Positions 32,924 through 43,805 of a DNA stretch of 64,000 nucleotides are shown here, piece by piece. The stretch's first letter is position 1. Each line of letters begins with the position of its first letter. The notes below the pieces were generated by a model. The model saw only the letters and a program-made list of their open reading frames with translations. It was not told the origin of the DNA and did not search any database. Source of the stretch: Alligator mississippiensis (lineage: Eukaryota > Chordata > Crocodylia > Alligatoridae); assembly GCF_030867095.1 (NCBI RefSeq), contig NC_081832.1, positions 61,799,444 to 61,863,443 on the forward strand, given 5' to 3'. The position numbers were made by a program, and so were the translations under genes.

Positions 32924-34762
32924 GTTTCATAGTTTCACAGTTGGTAGGGTTGGAAGGGACCTGAGGAGATCATCTAGTCCGACCCCCTGCCATGGCAGGA
33001 AAGAGTACTGGGGTCAAACGACCCCGGCCAGATGTTCGTCCAGCCTCCTTTTAAAGACCCCCAGGGTAGGAGCCAGCACCACTTCTTTTGGAAGTTGGTT
33101 CACGTCCTAGCCGCCCTGACAGTGAAGTAGCGTTTCCTAATGTCTAGCCTGAAACTACCCTCCGCTAGCTTGTGTCCATTGTTTCTTGCAACTCCCAGGA
33201 TTGCTCGGGGGAACAGGGACTCTCCCAATGCCTGCTGGTCCCCCTAGCCACTAGATCCCCTCTCAGCCTTCTCTTGTGGAGGCTGAACAGGTTCAGGTCC
33301 CTCAGCCTCTCCTAGTAGGGCCTGCCCTGCTGACCCCTGATCATGCAGGTCGCCTTCCTCTGAACCCTCTCCATGTTCCCCACATCCCTCCTGAAGTGCG
33401 GCGCCCAGAACTGGACGCAGTACTCCAACTGCAGCCGGACCTGTGTTGCGTAGTGGGGGAGGATCACCTCCTTGAACCTGCTCGAGATGCATCTGTGGAT
33501 GCATGACAAGGTGTGGTTGGCCTTCCTGACAGCGTCCCCACACTGTCGGCCCATGTTCATTGTGGCATCAATAATGACTCCAAGATCCTTTTCTGTCTCA
33601 ACACTGGCGAGAAGGGAGTTCCCCAGCCTGTAGGTATGCTGCTGGTTCTTCCTCCCCAGGTGCATTACCCTGCACTTGTCAGTGTTGAACCCCATCTTGT
33701 TCTCTTCGGCCCACCCCTGTAACCTGTCTAGATGCGCTTGCAGCCTGTTCCTTCCTACTAGCATACCCACTTCCCCCCACATCTTAGTGTCATCTGCGAA
33801 CTTGAACAGGGTGCTTTCTAACCCCTCACCCAAGTCACTGATGAAGATGTTGAATAGTGCGGGCCCAAGAACCGAGCCCTGGGGAACCCCACTGCTCACA
33901 TCCCTCCAGGTCAAATAAGACCCATCCACCACCACCCTCTGGGTACGGCCCTCCAGCCAGTTAGTAACCCATCTGACCGTGTAGGCATCAACACCACTGT
34001 CTCCTAGTTTCTTACTGAGAATGGGGTGAGAGACCGCGTCAAAGGCCTTCCTGAAGTCCAGAAAGACTATATCCACTGCAACACCTGCATCCAAGGACTT
34101 GGTGACCTGGTCATAGAAGGCCACCAGGTTGGTTTGACAAGACCTGCCCCTAATGAACCCATGCTGGTTGCCCCTGAGCATAACCTCCCCTGCTGGCCCT
34201 TCCTGGACATGTGCCAGGATAATTCTTTCGAAAAACTTCCCCAGGACTGAGGTAAGACTCACGGGTCTATAGTTTCCTGGGTCCTCCTTCCTCCCTTTTT
34301 TGACGATGGGGACCACATTGGCGCTTTTCCAGTCCTCCGGCACATCGCCCAAGCGCCATGACTGCTCGTAGAGCTGTGCCAGAGGTCCCGCAATGACCCC
34401 TGATAGTTTCTTCAGGACTCTGGAGTGGAGATCAGCAGGACCTGTGGATTTAAATACATCTAGTCCCTCCAGAAGTTCCCTGACAAGGTCCTCATTAACC
34501 GTAGGCCTGGGTGTGCCACCCACAGGGCCCTTGGGGGGGCCAGTGGGGGAGATATCCGGGTCCCTCCTCAGAAATATGGAGGCAAAGAAATTGTTGAATG
34601 TCAGCTTTACTGTCAGGTGAGATGACCAGATTTCCTAGCGTGTCCTGCAGAGGCCCCGCGTTACTTGGCACCTTCTTTTGCCCCCCTGTGTATTTGAAAA
34701 AGGACTTCTTGTTGTTCTTGATCTGGGTCGCCAGTCCCAGCTCCATTTCCGCGTTGGCCTGT
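32924..34762 (-). mobile_element. CR1 LINE, 5'-truncated, RT half of ORF2
   Basis: A 1.84-kb CR1 copy on the minus strand. The 3' end at 32924 shows the complement of the (ACTATGAAAC)-like tail and GGTTGGAAGGGACC. The main open frame (34523-33312) covers the RT with AFDAVSHPIL, the QG turn GVPQGSV, and the palm box FADD at 33800-33789, followed by thumb motifs SRFKEVILPHYATQ and YCVQFWAPHF. An in-frame TAG at about 33312-33314 breaks the C-terminus. A frame change near 34500 separates it from the upstream piece, which begins at 34746 (MELGLATQIKNNKKSFFKY). The endonuclease is missing because of 5' truncation at about 34762. Same subfamily as the copy at 37990-41059. Not functional by itself. 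Confidence 0.93.
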
Positions 34763-34774
34763 TAGGTCTGTGTT

Positions 34775-34915
34775 GTGTCAGGTTTGAGGGTAGTCTCATG
34801 TACAGTTTAGATTATGGATTGGACAGGATAGTTTGGATAGGGATGCACCTGCCTAGGGCAGGGGGTTGGGCTAGATATCTCTGCAGCCCTACTTCTCTAT
34901 GATTTTATGATTCAT
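34775..34915 (+). repeat. CR1-type LINE 3' tail, different subfamily
   Basis: GGATAGGGATGCACCTGCCT, GGGCAGGGGGTTGGGCTAGA and CTCTATGATTTTATGATTC form a typical CR1 3' terminus. The upstream segment (TTGGACAGGATAGTTTGGAT) is shared with the tail at 44745-45345. Confidence 0.8.
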
Positions 34916-35373
34916 CTGCCTTGAATTGGGCATTGATGTCAGAGATATCAGGACAGTGCCCCTGCTGCCAACACAGGCTATTAACACTTGGGGCACAAGA
35001 TAACAGGGAGAACTTCCCTGTGGATTTGACTTTGAAAAGGCCTTAGTAAAGTCATCGGGTACCATTAATTTCTGTCTGTAGTTCCACTAACTTCAGCAGA
35101 ACACAGGGACTCTCATCCCAGTCCAGACCATCAGTCTGTCTATTCCGGTATCAAATAGTGGTCAGTACTTGTTGTTTCAGAGGAAGTGAAAGTAACTCTG
35201 CAACAGGCAAATATTTAATAACTTGGGGAAAATTTCTTCCTAATTCCAGGTAGCTTGGGTTTGGCTTATACCCTGAAGCGTGAGGCTCTAACTCCTACCA
35301 TTTCCTGTGAGCTCCTGTGGTTCCCTACCTACATGGAATATCAGGCACCTCTCCAGGTTGTTTTGCAGAGCAT
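34916..35373. other. No gene or classified repeat
   Basis: Nothing recognised. Confidence 0.5.
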
Positions 35374-35841
35374 TAAGGCTAAGTACAAGACAAAAGTCTG
35401 AGGCTTAAACGATTCAGTCTTTGCAGGCTAGTCTGAGCTGCATAGATTGAACTGGTAAGTGAACAGACGTTTACTTTTAATTCTGGAAATGCAGCCACAT
35501 GCCTGCAATGGTCCAGGCCAAAAGCCAGAGGGTGCTAGAGCACACCTCCCTGCTCAGAGGGTACAGACACCTCTGGCCAAGACTAGCCCACCTACTCTGT
35601 AAGGAGCGGGGCATCCTGGGATGCTTGGGGACTATGAGTTAACTTGAATATGGAAGGGATCTGGGACAGAAGTTCAGTAAACCAATTTAATCTAAATCAG
35701 TTAAGTCTGATACTACATCTATCCAGGTTTATCTTAAACTAGTTTTGGCCATTTTGCAAGTGGCTTATATGCACTGAACTTCTGTTGCGTTACAGATTTG
35801 AATTGGTTTCTGATCACTTATACTGGTTTCTGTGTAATTGC
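35374..35841 (-). repeat. Unclassified dispersed repeat R1, copy 2 (short form)
   Basis: Reverse-orientation homologue of 22677-23480, lacking its GC-rich central expansion. GCATCCTGGGATGC at 35610-35623 occupies the place of the CCCAGCATGC word of copy 1. Confidence 0.6.
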
Positions 35842-35865
35842 TGTCCCTAGTCTAACAGACTTCCT

Positions 35866-36090
35866 GGATTTTGCCCCTCCACTCCAGGGTTTTGCCCCTC
35901 CACTCAGGGTCAAGCCAATCATCATATTTGGGATCAGGAAGGAATTTTACCCATGGTCAGATTGGTATGGACTTGGGGGGGGGGGGGGGAGATGTTGCCT
36001 TCCTCTGTAACAGGTGTGTGACCCTCCACCTGGGATCTCTTGAGCACATATTGACATTTCACAGAAGCAGGACGTTGGCTGCTGAGGTTC
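35866..36090 (+). repeat. LINE 3'-UTR-like repeat R3, copy 2
   Basis: Direct homologue of 32680-32910. It starts with a small tandem duplication of TTTTGCCCCTCCACTC (35868 and 35890) and contains a 15-G homopolymer at 35975-35989. Confidence 0.6.
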
Positions 36091-36550
36091 CCCAAGCAGC
36101 TTACAATATAAATTCAACATGATGAGTAGATCTGCTGCAGTAGTGTTTAGAAGTGTGCAAGGCCTGTGGGACAGTAGCAGTATTTCCCCTTACAGGGACA
36201 CTGCCCTCAAATCTCAGTGTCTCTTATCAAATTACATAATGTAGAGAGCAAGGCTAAGGAAGGCCGATGCTCTGCTAATGTGTATGAGCAGCAGAGTGAC
36301 GATGACATCTGGGTACTCCTTATCTGCCAGCTAATGCATTTCTTATCTCCTCTAGTAGGTGTGTGTGATGCTACAAGGCCTCATTTTTTAAACTCCAGCA
36401 GCCTTAAAAAGCATCCTGCAGCAGTGGATGGTACTGACCTCAGACACTTCAGGCAGAAGTTTAATAATCATTTTTTTTTCAGTAATAATGCTAATTTCCA
36501 AAGCAATATCCAAATATTAGCTGGTTAATGCTGGCAACAGCCCTGTTAGG
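36091..36550. other. No gene or classified repeat
   Basis: Nothing recognised. Confidence 0.5.
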
Positions 36551-36655
36551 TTGGTACATGACATTAATCCTGTTTCATAGCTGGAGAAAGTGAATGATTT
36601 ACGTAAGGCCATATAGCAAGTTATCATTAGAACCAGGAATTGAACTGTGTGGTCA
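36551..36655 (-). repeat. MIR/CORE-SINE fragment
   Basis: CATAGCTGGAGAAAGTGAAT, GGCCATATAGCAAGTTATCA and GAACCAGGAATTGAACTGTG follow the complement of MIR (gaaactgaggc…cacacagctagtaagtgg…ccaggattcgaac). Confidence 0.7.
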
Positions 36656-37611
36656 TTCTCGAAGACCTGGCTATTACTGACCCTTCAAAGGGCACCCAAT
36701 TCACAGGCTGTCTTAACAATAAGGGAATGAGCTTGCCTGCTCTGCTTATATTCACCAGATACCTGGAGTTGAGAGTAGGTTATTTTCAGTCCTGAGGAGG
36801 TTAAGTAATAGATACAGAAGCCTGCTGTGTCCCATAGTAACAGGAGAGTTACAGCTGCTGTTGCAGGGGTGCTGCAAGTTAGTAGTTGCCCACTGTGGAA
36901 GTTAGCCAACTCAAAAGCCAAGGAAACAGGCTCTAGAGCCAAACGGTTGGCATATGCTATATTTGTGATTACTTAGACTTATAATTACCATGAATTCAGC
37001 CAGGGATGGGACCCCTGGAGCACAACCAAAATATTCTAGACAATAAGTGCAGCCTTCCTCTGTCTAGATCTGCTTGAGCACCTGCCATCCTGGCCCAAGA
37101 AGGAGGAAGACTAAAAGCCAAGCCAAGCTGTGTGTGCTCAGCTGGCCACTTGCTGATGCTCAGAAAAGTCCAGGATGTCCTCTAATTAACAAAGCCTGAC
37201 AGGTCTCCTCAGGAGGACTGGGGATATTAATATAAATGGTAACAACATCATGCAGAATGAGTCACTTCATCCCCTTCCTAGAAACATCAGCTTCCTAGGA
37301 GGCAGCACTCCAGTTTCTCTCTTGCTGCTAGCCAGCACACTAGTTAGTCCTGCGGCAACGGGATATAAGGTAGCCTATGAATTAGATCACTAGCCTGAGG
37401 CTCGGAAGATATAGGAAGCAACAGAAGACTGGAAAGGGCCTCCTGGGCCATCAAGTCCAGTGCTGTGTGTATGCAAACTATTGTTAACCAAAAGCATCCC
37501 CCAAATCACCCTTCAAGCCCTCACCTATGACTACAAGGGGCAACATGCAACAAAAAAAAATGAATGCTTATTTCATCCACAGGTAAAGGGCAATGCCCTG
37601 CCACTGCTTGA
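36656..37611. other. No gene or classified repeat
   Basis: Nothing recognised. Confidence 0.5.
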
Positions 37612-37690
37612 ATTCTTGTTACAGCTTGGACAGTGATTCATTGTGCGGCCTTAATCAAGTCACTTGAACCCCCTGTTTCTGTTAATGCTG
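37612..37690 (+). repeat. MIR/CORE-SINE fragment
   Basis: TGTGCGGCCTTAATCAAGTC and ACTTGAACCCCCTGTTTCTG follow the MIR core in forward orientation. Confidence 0.55.
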
Positions 37691-37844
37691 ACCTACTGCT
37701 GTGGGATGCTGGGAGTTTAAGCAGGCTTATGTTTAGCTAGCATTCTGAATGAGCAAACTGGTACTTGGCATCAGCAGAGTTTGTCTACGGTGCTTTGGTG
37801 CACATCAAGAAATGCCTGATTTGGCTAAACTACTTTTTCCACAG

Positions 37845-37967
37845 GACAGTTGCAACACTACAGGTTTCCCACCTCCCTGCCAAACTGTGGTTTGCAAAGA
37901 CCCTCATGCAGTCTTCATTGCTACTTCAGACCATGATGATGGGATGGGCTTCACCTCTCCCCCAAAG
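37845..37967 (+). other. Candidate internal exon (123 bp), weak
   Basis: A pyrimidine-rich acceptor CTACTTTTTCCACAG precedes 37845, and a good donor AAAG|GTAAGC follows 37967. The 123-bp segment is a multiple of three and open in two plus-strand frames; one contains CNTTGFPPPC and ATSDHDDGMGF. I recognise no protein. It lies just 5' of the CR1 at 37990, so it could equally be chance or part of an older, unrecognised repeat. Confidence 0.2.
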
Positions 37968-37989
37968 GTAAGCGTGTGTTCTCTTTCAG

Positions 37990-40900
37990 GTTGGCTGATC
38001 TCCTCCGGCAGGCTTTAAACTAGGCTCCTCGGGGGAAGGGGAGGATGAGGACAGAGGGAGCCATGGAACACCGAACCAAGAGACACCCACAAGAACAACC
38101 CAGCCAAGACAGGGACGAGCACAAGAAATACCCAGGTAAGAGACAGGGGCCCAGATAGTCCTGGGAGTAGGGGAGCGGTGCATACACCTTCAGGAGGCCT
38201 TAAATGCCTCTACACTAATGCTCGTAGTATGGGGAACAAGCAGGAAGAACTTGCCCTCCTGCTAGCTAACACAAACCCAGACATAGTGGGGCTCACTGAA
38301 ACATGGTGAGATCCAACACACGACTGGGCTGTGAACATCAAGGGCTATAGGCTGTATAGGAGGGATAGAACAGGTAGGAAAGGTGGGAGTGTGGCGCTCT
38401 ACGTCAAAGAGCAGTACACATCCTCAACAAACAGCACTGGGTCAGAGGAGGGGCACACTGAAGTGCTCTGGGTCAGAATACAAGGGGGTCAGGAGGAAAG
38501 GGCCTTAATGGTGGGGGTCTACTACAGGCCACCCAACCAGGGAGAAGAGCTGGACCGGGAATTCTCAGGTCAGCTCATGGAGACAGTTAAGAAAAGGGAC
38601 GTGGTCATCATGGGTGACCTAAACTACTCAGATATCTGCTGGGAAGAGCAGTCAGCCAGCCAGGTCTGACTGCTCACGTAGGTTCCTAGCCGAGTTACAG
38701 GACCTCCATCTAATCCAGGAGGTGCACAGTCCCACCAGGGGAAATGCCTTGTGGGACCTGGTCCTGGCCATGGGTGATGACCCGGTGAATGGACTGCGGG
38801 TTCTCGACCACCTGGGCGACAGCGATCATCACCTACTGGAATTCACCATCGAATGCAAGGTGTCAAAGGCCTGCAGCAAGGCAGCAGCCCTGGACTACAG
38901 GAGGGCCAATTTCAATAAGGTAAAGAGACTAGTTGGGAAGGCACTGAGGTCCCAGAGGGGAGGGGAGTTGGGAGTCCAGGAAGAGTGGTCATTCCTTAAG
39001 CAGACGATCCTCCAAACCCAAAGAGTGACAATCCCAATGCAGATCACAGGGGGCAAGAGTGCTCAAAAGCTCCCATGGCTCACCAAAAGCATCCAGGAAT
39101 GTCTCAAAGATAAAAAGGAGGCGAACACCCAATGGAAGGGAGAGGCCATCACCAAGGAGGATTATACCTCCATTGCTTGAGATTGTAGGGGGGCCGTTAG
39201 GAAGGCTAAAGCAGAGATGGAACTGGGACTAGCGACCCGGATCAAGGACAACAAGAAGTCCTTTTTTAAATACATAGCGGGTAAAAAGAAGGTACTGGGC
39301 AATGTGGGGCCTCTGCAGGACATGCTAGGAAATCTGGTGGTCGCACCAGATGACAAAGCTAACCTCTTTAACAATATCTTTGCCTCCATTTTTCTAAGCA
39401 GGGACCGGGTCACGCCCCCCACCGGGATCCCAGACAGACCCAGGGGAGGCGCAGCCAGGCCCAGGGTCAGTGAGGACCTAGTCGGGGAACTTCTGGTGGG
39501 ACTAGACGTGTTCAAATCAGCAGGTCCTGATGACCTCCACCCCAGAGTGCTGAGGGAATTGGCAGAGGTCATTGCGGGACCCCTGGCACAGCTTTACGAG
39601 CACTCATGGTGCTCTGGTGAGGTGCCAGAGGACTGGAAAAGGGCCAATGTAGTCCCCATTTTCAGAAAAGGGAGAAAGGAAGACCCAGGAAACTATAGGC
39701 CCGTGAGTCTTAGCTCGGTCCTGGGGAAGCTGTTTGAGAGAATTATCCAGGAGCACATCTGCAAGGGACAAGCAGGGGAGATTATGCTTAGGGTCAACCA
39801 ACATGGGTTCCTTAGATGTGGGTCCTGTCAGACCAACCTGGTGGCCTTCTATGACCAAGTCACAAAATCCTTGGATGCAGGTGTCGCAGTGGACGTAGTC
39901 TTTTTGGACTTTAGGAAGGCCTTCGACGCTGTCTCCCACCCCATTCTCATTAAAAAATTAGGCAACTGTGGTGTCAATGCCTACACAGTGAGATGGGTCG
40001 CAAATTGGCTGGAGGGCCGCACCCAGAGAGTGGTGGTGGATGGATAATTTTCGACCTGGAGGGATGTGGGCAATGGGGTTCCCCAAGGCTCGGTCCTCAG
40101 GCCCACACTGTGCAACATCTTCATCAGCGACATGGATGAGGGGGTGAAAAGTACCTTGTTCAAATTCACAGATGACATGAAGATGTGGGGAGAAGGGGCA
40201 TGCTGGAGGAGAGGGACAGGCTACAACTAGATCTGGACAGGTTACAGGGGTGGGCAGACGACAGCAGGATGGGTTTCAACACTGACAAGTGTACAGTACT
40301 GTACCTGGGGAGGAAGAACCAGCAGCATACCTACAGGCTGAGGAACTCCCTTCTTGTCAGTGCAGAGGCAGAAAAGAATCTTGGAGTCATTGTTGACTCC
40401 AAGATGAACATGGGCCGACAGTGTGGGGACACGGTCAGGAAAGCTAACCGCACCTTGTCATGCATTCACAGATGCATCATGAGCAGGTCCAAGGAGGTGA
40501 TCCTCCCGCTCTATGCAACACTGGTCAGGCCACAGTTGGAGTACTGCATCCAGTTCTGGGTGCTGCACTTCAGGAGGGATGTGGCCAGCATCGAGAGGGT
40601 CCAGAAGAGGGCCACTTGCATAATCAGGGGGCAGCAGGGCAGGCCCTACAAAGGGAGGCTACAGGACCTGAACCTGTTCAGCCTCTACAAGAGAAGGCTG
40701 AGAGGGGATCTGGTGGCTGTCTATAAACTGGCCAAGGGGGGCCAGCAGGCAATGGGAGAGTCCCTGTTCCCCCAAGCACTACCATGAGTAACAAGGAATA
40801 ATGACCATAAGTTGACTGAGAATAGATTCAGGCTAGATATCAGGAGGCACTACTTCACAGTCAGGGCGACTAGGATCTGGAACCAACTTCTAAGGGAAGT

Positions 40901-41059
40901 GGTGCTCGCTCCTACCCTGGGGGTCTTCAAAAGGAGGCTAGATAATCACCTAGCAGGGGTCATTTGACCCCAGCATTCTTCTCTGCCTATGGCAGGGGGT
41001 TGGACTTGATGATCTGCTCAGGTCCCTTCCAACCCTACCAACTATGAAACTATGAAACG
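37990..41059 (+). mobile_element. CR1 LINE, nearly complete ORF2 (endonuclease and RT), inactive
   Basis: A 3.07-kb CR1 copy that starts in the inter-ORF region (GGCTTTAAACTAGGCTCCTC) and runs to the ACTATGAAACTATGAAAC tail at 41059. The AP-type endonuclease is visible at about 38195-38860, with GLTETWW, MGDLNYSDICW and GDSDHHLLEF. The RT spans about 39480-40180 (RANVVPIFRKGRKEDPGNYR, AFDAVSHPIL, GVPQGSV), followed by the thumb/C-terminal region to about 40970. Lesions: a frameshift near 38665; TGA at 39178-39180; TAA at 40045-40047; a frameshift near 40190; TGA at 40785-40787. The palm box reads FTDD rather than FADD (40165-40176). ORF1 is absent except possibly its very end. The many CGA-to-TGA type stops fit methylation-driven decay. 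Confidence 0.95.
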
Positions 41060-41716
41060 ATCCCTTTGCTGAGACTAAACAGTGATTTTTGAAGTTTAGT
41101 CTTTTGAGAGCTGAAGTGAGACTTAGTGGTTCTTTTCATAGAGAGGCTAGCAAACAGCTGTGAGTTGCTGATAACTTCAGGACATATATATCCATTCTAG
41201 ACTGGAACCAACAGCCTCAGATAAAAGATCTAGGTCCCATGAGCAGTTGTACTTCAGTTCAAGTGGCACCACAGCTGCACTACCAGGCAGACAGCTGTTA
41301 GTACTGCCTTACAGACCCCATTGCTTTCCCACATTGACAGCCTTGCTATGAAATCAGGCCCTGCATGATTACTAACTAGTGTTGTTTCTGTTGCAATAGC
41401 TCCCAGGCAGGATTGAAGCCACATTTTCACAGCTGCCACACAAACTCACAAAATACTATAGACCCTGAGTCAAATACTGAGCAGTAGCCTGGGTATCTGT
41501 CATCAGGAAGCATAAAAGATGGATCTCTATGGCTGTCAAATCCTCTCCACAATTGATCAATGACTCTCTTAAACACATGATGGAACATACACTCTACATC
41601 CTGCTACATTTGCTTTAACCTCTATTTCTGGGATAACCAAGAGAATAATGTATTCCATATATGCAAGTTACTTAGCCACATCTTACATCAGTGGCTCTGT
41701 GGGGCTATCTCCATCT
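41060..41716. other. No gene or classified repeat
   Basis: Nothing recognised. Confidence 0.5.
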
Positions 41717-42526
41717 GTGCTCAGTAGGGGTGTGCGAAGCAGGACCTATTTGATTCAGATTTAGATTCAGCCCAAATCAGGGACAGTGATTCAATTCATT
41801 GATTCGGATCACTGTCCCTGATTCAATTCGTCCGAATCCGAGCCTGAAGATTCAATGTTGATTCAGAGAATCAGCGATTGAGACACAGCTTTAAAAGTTT
41901 TTTCTCCATACCATGAGGTAGCAGGCACGGCTCGTGATCGCTGAAATGCTGGGGTGAATGGAGCATCCCACAGGACTGTGGGGGGGCCCTCCACGTGCTC
42001 AGCGGAGAACCCGAAAATGGACCGGAAGTACTTCCCGTCCACTTCTGGGTCCGCCAGGGAGTGCACAAGGGGGTGACTGGCATTGGTGATCAGCCATGCG
42101 GGAACCCCAGGTGCCCCCCCAGACTCAGGAGGCACTAGTTGCTGAGCTGGGGGGGGCAGAGGAGCCCCCTGTGTGCTCCCCGGTGGACCCAGAAGTAGAC
42201 TGGAAATGTGTCTGGTCCACTTCCAGGTCTGCTGCCAAGTATGCTGGGGAACCCCCTGTGCTCCTGTGGAACTCTCCATGCGTCCCAGCATTGCAGCATT
42301 GACGAGCCGCCAGCTACCTGGAGGTACGTAGAAAAAACATTTAACGCTGTGTCTACATCCAAATCTTTCCAAATCTCTCCGAATTGATTTCAAGGGTTCC
42401 AATTCGATTCAGATAGATTAAAGGGTCCTCTGATTCGATTCGGATTTGGAGATTTGGCCGCTGAATCAGGCCGATCTCCGCCGAATTGAATCAGAGACCG
42501 AAGCTTCGCATAGCCCCAGTGCTCAG
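41717..42526. mobile_element. hAT-type non-autonomous element E, perfect 8-bp TSD
   Basis: The element is 41725-42518 (794 bp), with ends TAGGGGTGTGCGAAGC and, inverted, TGGGGCTATGCGAAGC. It is flanked by a perfect GTGCTCAG duplication (41717-41724 and 42519-42526). Subterminal GATTCGGATT/GAATCAG words are repeated at both ends, as in element B, and suggest a common transposase type. The GC-rich interior includes a 179-codon minus-strand frame without recognised domain, which I treat as a shadow. Confidence 0.93.
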
Positions 42527-42699
42527 TTCCTTCCCTGGAAATTTATGCAAAGATAGAACCATAAGAACGTTCGAAAAGCATCACATTTTCTGACTTAATT
42601 ACTCTGGTAAGCACATATATTCCTGGAGGAGGAAATTTTTGCTTCAACTAGGAGACAAGTGAAATGCACTAAAATACACTGGATGATGTATTATGTTGT

Positions 42700-42836
42700 G
42701 GCTTGGGCCAGCTTGTAGCAGAGGCCTGGCCCTACAGGTCAGGAATCCTGACCTTGTATTCCTGGCTTTGCCACAACATGATCTTGGGCAAGTCAGTAAA
42801 AGTGTCTGTCTCAGTATCTTACTACATATCAACAAC
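42700..42836 (+). repeat. MIR/CORE-SINE fragment
   Basis: ATTCCTGGCTTTGCCACAAC, ATCTTGGGCAAGTCAGTAAA and GTCTGTCTCAGTATCTTAC follow the forward MIR core. Confidence 0.65.
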
Positions 42837-42875
42837 AATAGTAATAATAATTGTAGTAATAATAATAATACATAG
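42837..42875. repeat. (AAT)n-type trinucleotide repeat
   Basis: Interrupted AATAAT/AACAAT units lie directly 3' of the MIR copy. Confidence 0.85.
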
Positions 42876-42894
42876 TTTCTTATGTAAGCATTCA

Positions 42895-43025
42895 TCAGCA
42901 GACTTCAAAACACTTCACAAATTATTTTCCGCATTTAACAGATGGGGAAAACAAAACACAAAGAAAAGAGTTTCTCTCCCAGCAGACCAAAGGTAGAAAC
43001 AGGACAACCAAGATCTACTGAGTGC
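42895..43025 (-). repeat. MIR/CORE-SINE fragment
   Basis: AACACTTCACAAATTATTTT and TTAACAGATGGGGAAAAC follow the complement of the MIR 3' half. Confidence 0.55.
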
Positions 43026-43051
43026 TGAAGTGATGTTATATTCTAATGGGC

Positions 43052-43417
43052 CACAGTGGATGCATTTACACATGCCAATTTAAAGCACTTTAGCCTCAGC
43101 CTGATTTAAGGTGTGTTAAGAGTGCACGTCTACACGTGCATGCCCTTAATGCACCTTAAAAATGGTGAAAGCAGACGTCAAATTTAGGCACAAATAGCTA
43201 AAGTGCATTAACACACATGTAGATGTGTTAAGACACATTAACACTGTGTATGGACTGACTCGGGACTAACTTTAGTCCCACATTAGTCTGTGCACACAGC
43301 ATTAATGCACTTTAATGCGTACACATGTAGATGCAAGCCTAAATTGCCTTAATGAGCATTAAACTAAAGTGTGTTAAATTTAGGTGCACCTAAATGTATG
43401 TGTAGACATGTCCAGTG
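43052..43417. mobile_element. MITE with long imperfect inverted ends (ATGTCTACAC family)
   Basis: The left end AGTGGATGCATTTACACATG is mirrored by the right end, whose complement reads ACTGGACATGTCTACACATA. Inside, the words TTAATGCACTTTAATGC, GTGTTAA and CACGTCTACACGTGC recur in both orientations. A target duplication is not clear. Confidence 0.6.
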
Positions 43418-43429
43418 TCTCTTCCAAGC

Positions 43430-43505
43430 TTGTCTGCTTTCTATTGCATTGTGAGAATTAAAGTGCTCTGAGATGCTCAGCTGAAAAGTGCTGTGCAAAG
43501 GCAAA
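43430..43505 (+). repeat. MIR-type SINE 3' segment
   Basis: GTGAGAATTAAAGTGCTCTG and GATGCTCAGCTGAAAAGTGC resemble the 3' part of MIR-like SINEs (…gtgaggattaaatg…aaagtgctttgag…). Confidence 0.5.
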
Positions 43506-43699
43506 GTATTTGATTGTACCTTCTTAATGTAACAGTTTTGTCAGAGGCAGCCAGAACTGGCATATCAGTCAGCTCTAACATCACAGCCATCTGCTTTCGC
43601 AGGTGGAAATGACACCAATAGTGATATGCCCAACTGGTCTGAGCACAGCACAGGACTTTGCCTCCTTTGAATTTTGATTTCAACTCTGCTGCTGCTGTA

Positions 43700-43805
43700 C
43701 TCAAGCAAGACATTCCCTGTCCCTCTGCTTCAGTTTCCCCATATTTAAAAAGAGGATAATTACAATATTAACTTACCTAACTCTCAGGGTGCTGGAATAA
43801 ATTAA
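43700..43805 (+). repeat. MIR/CORE-SINE fragment
   Basis: TGCTTCAGTTTCCCCATATT and AAAAGAGGATAATTACAATA are close to the MIR core in forward orientation. Confidence 0.75.
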
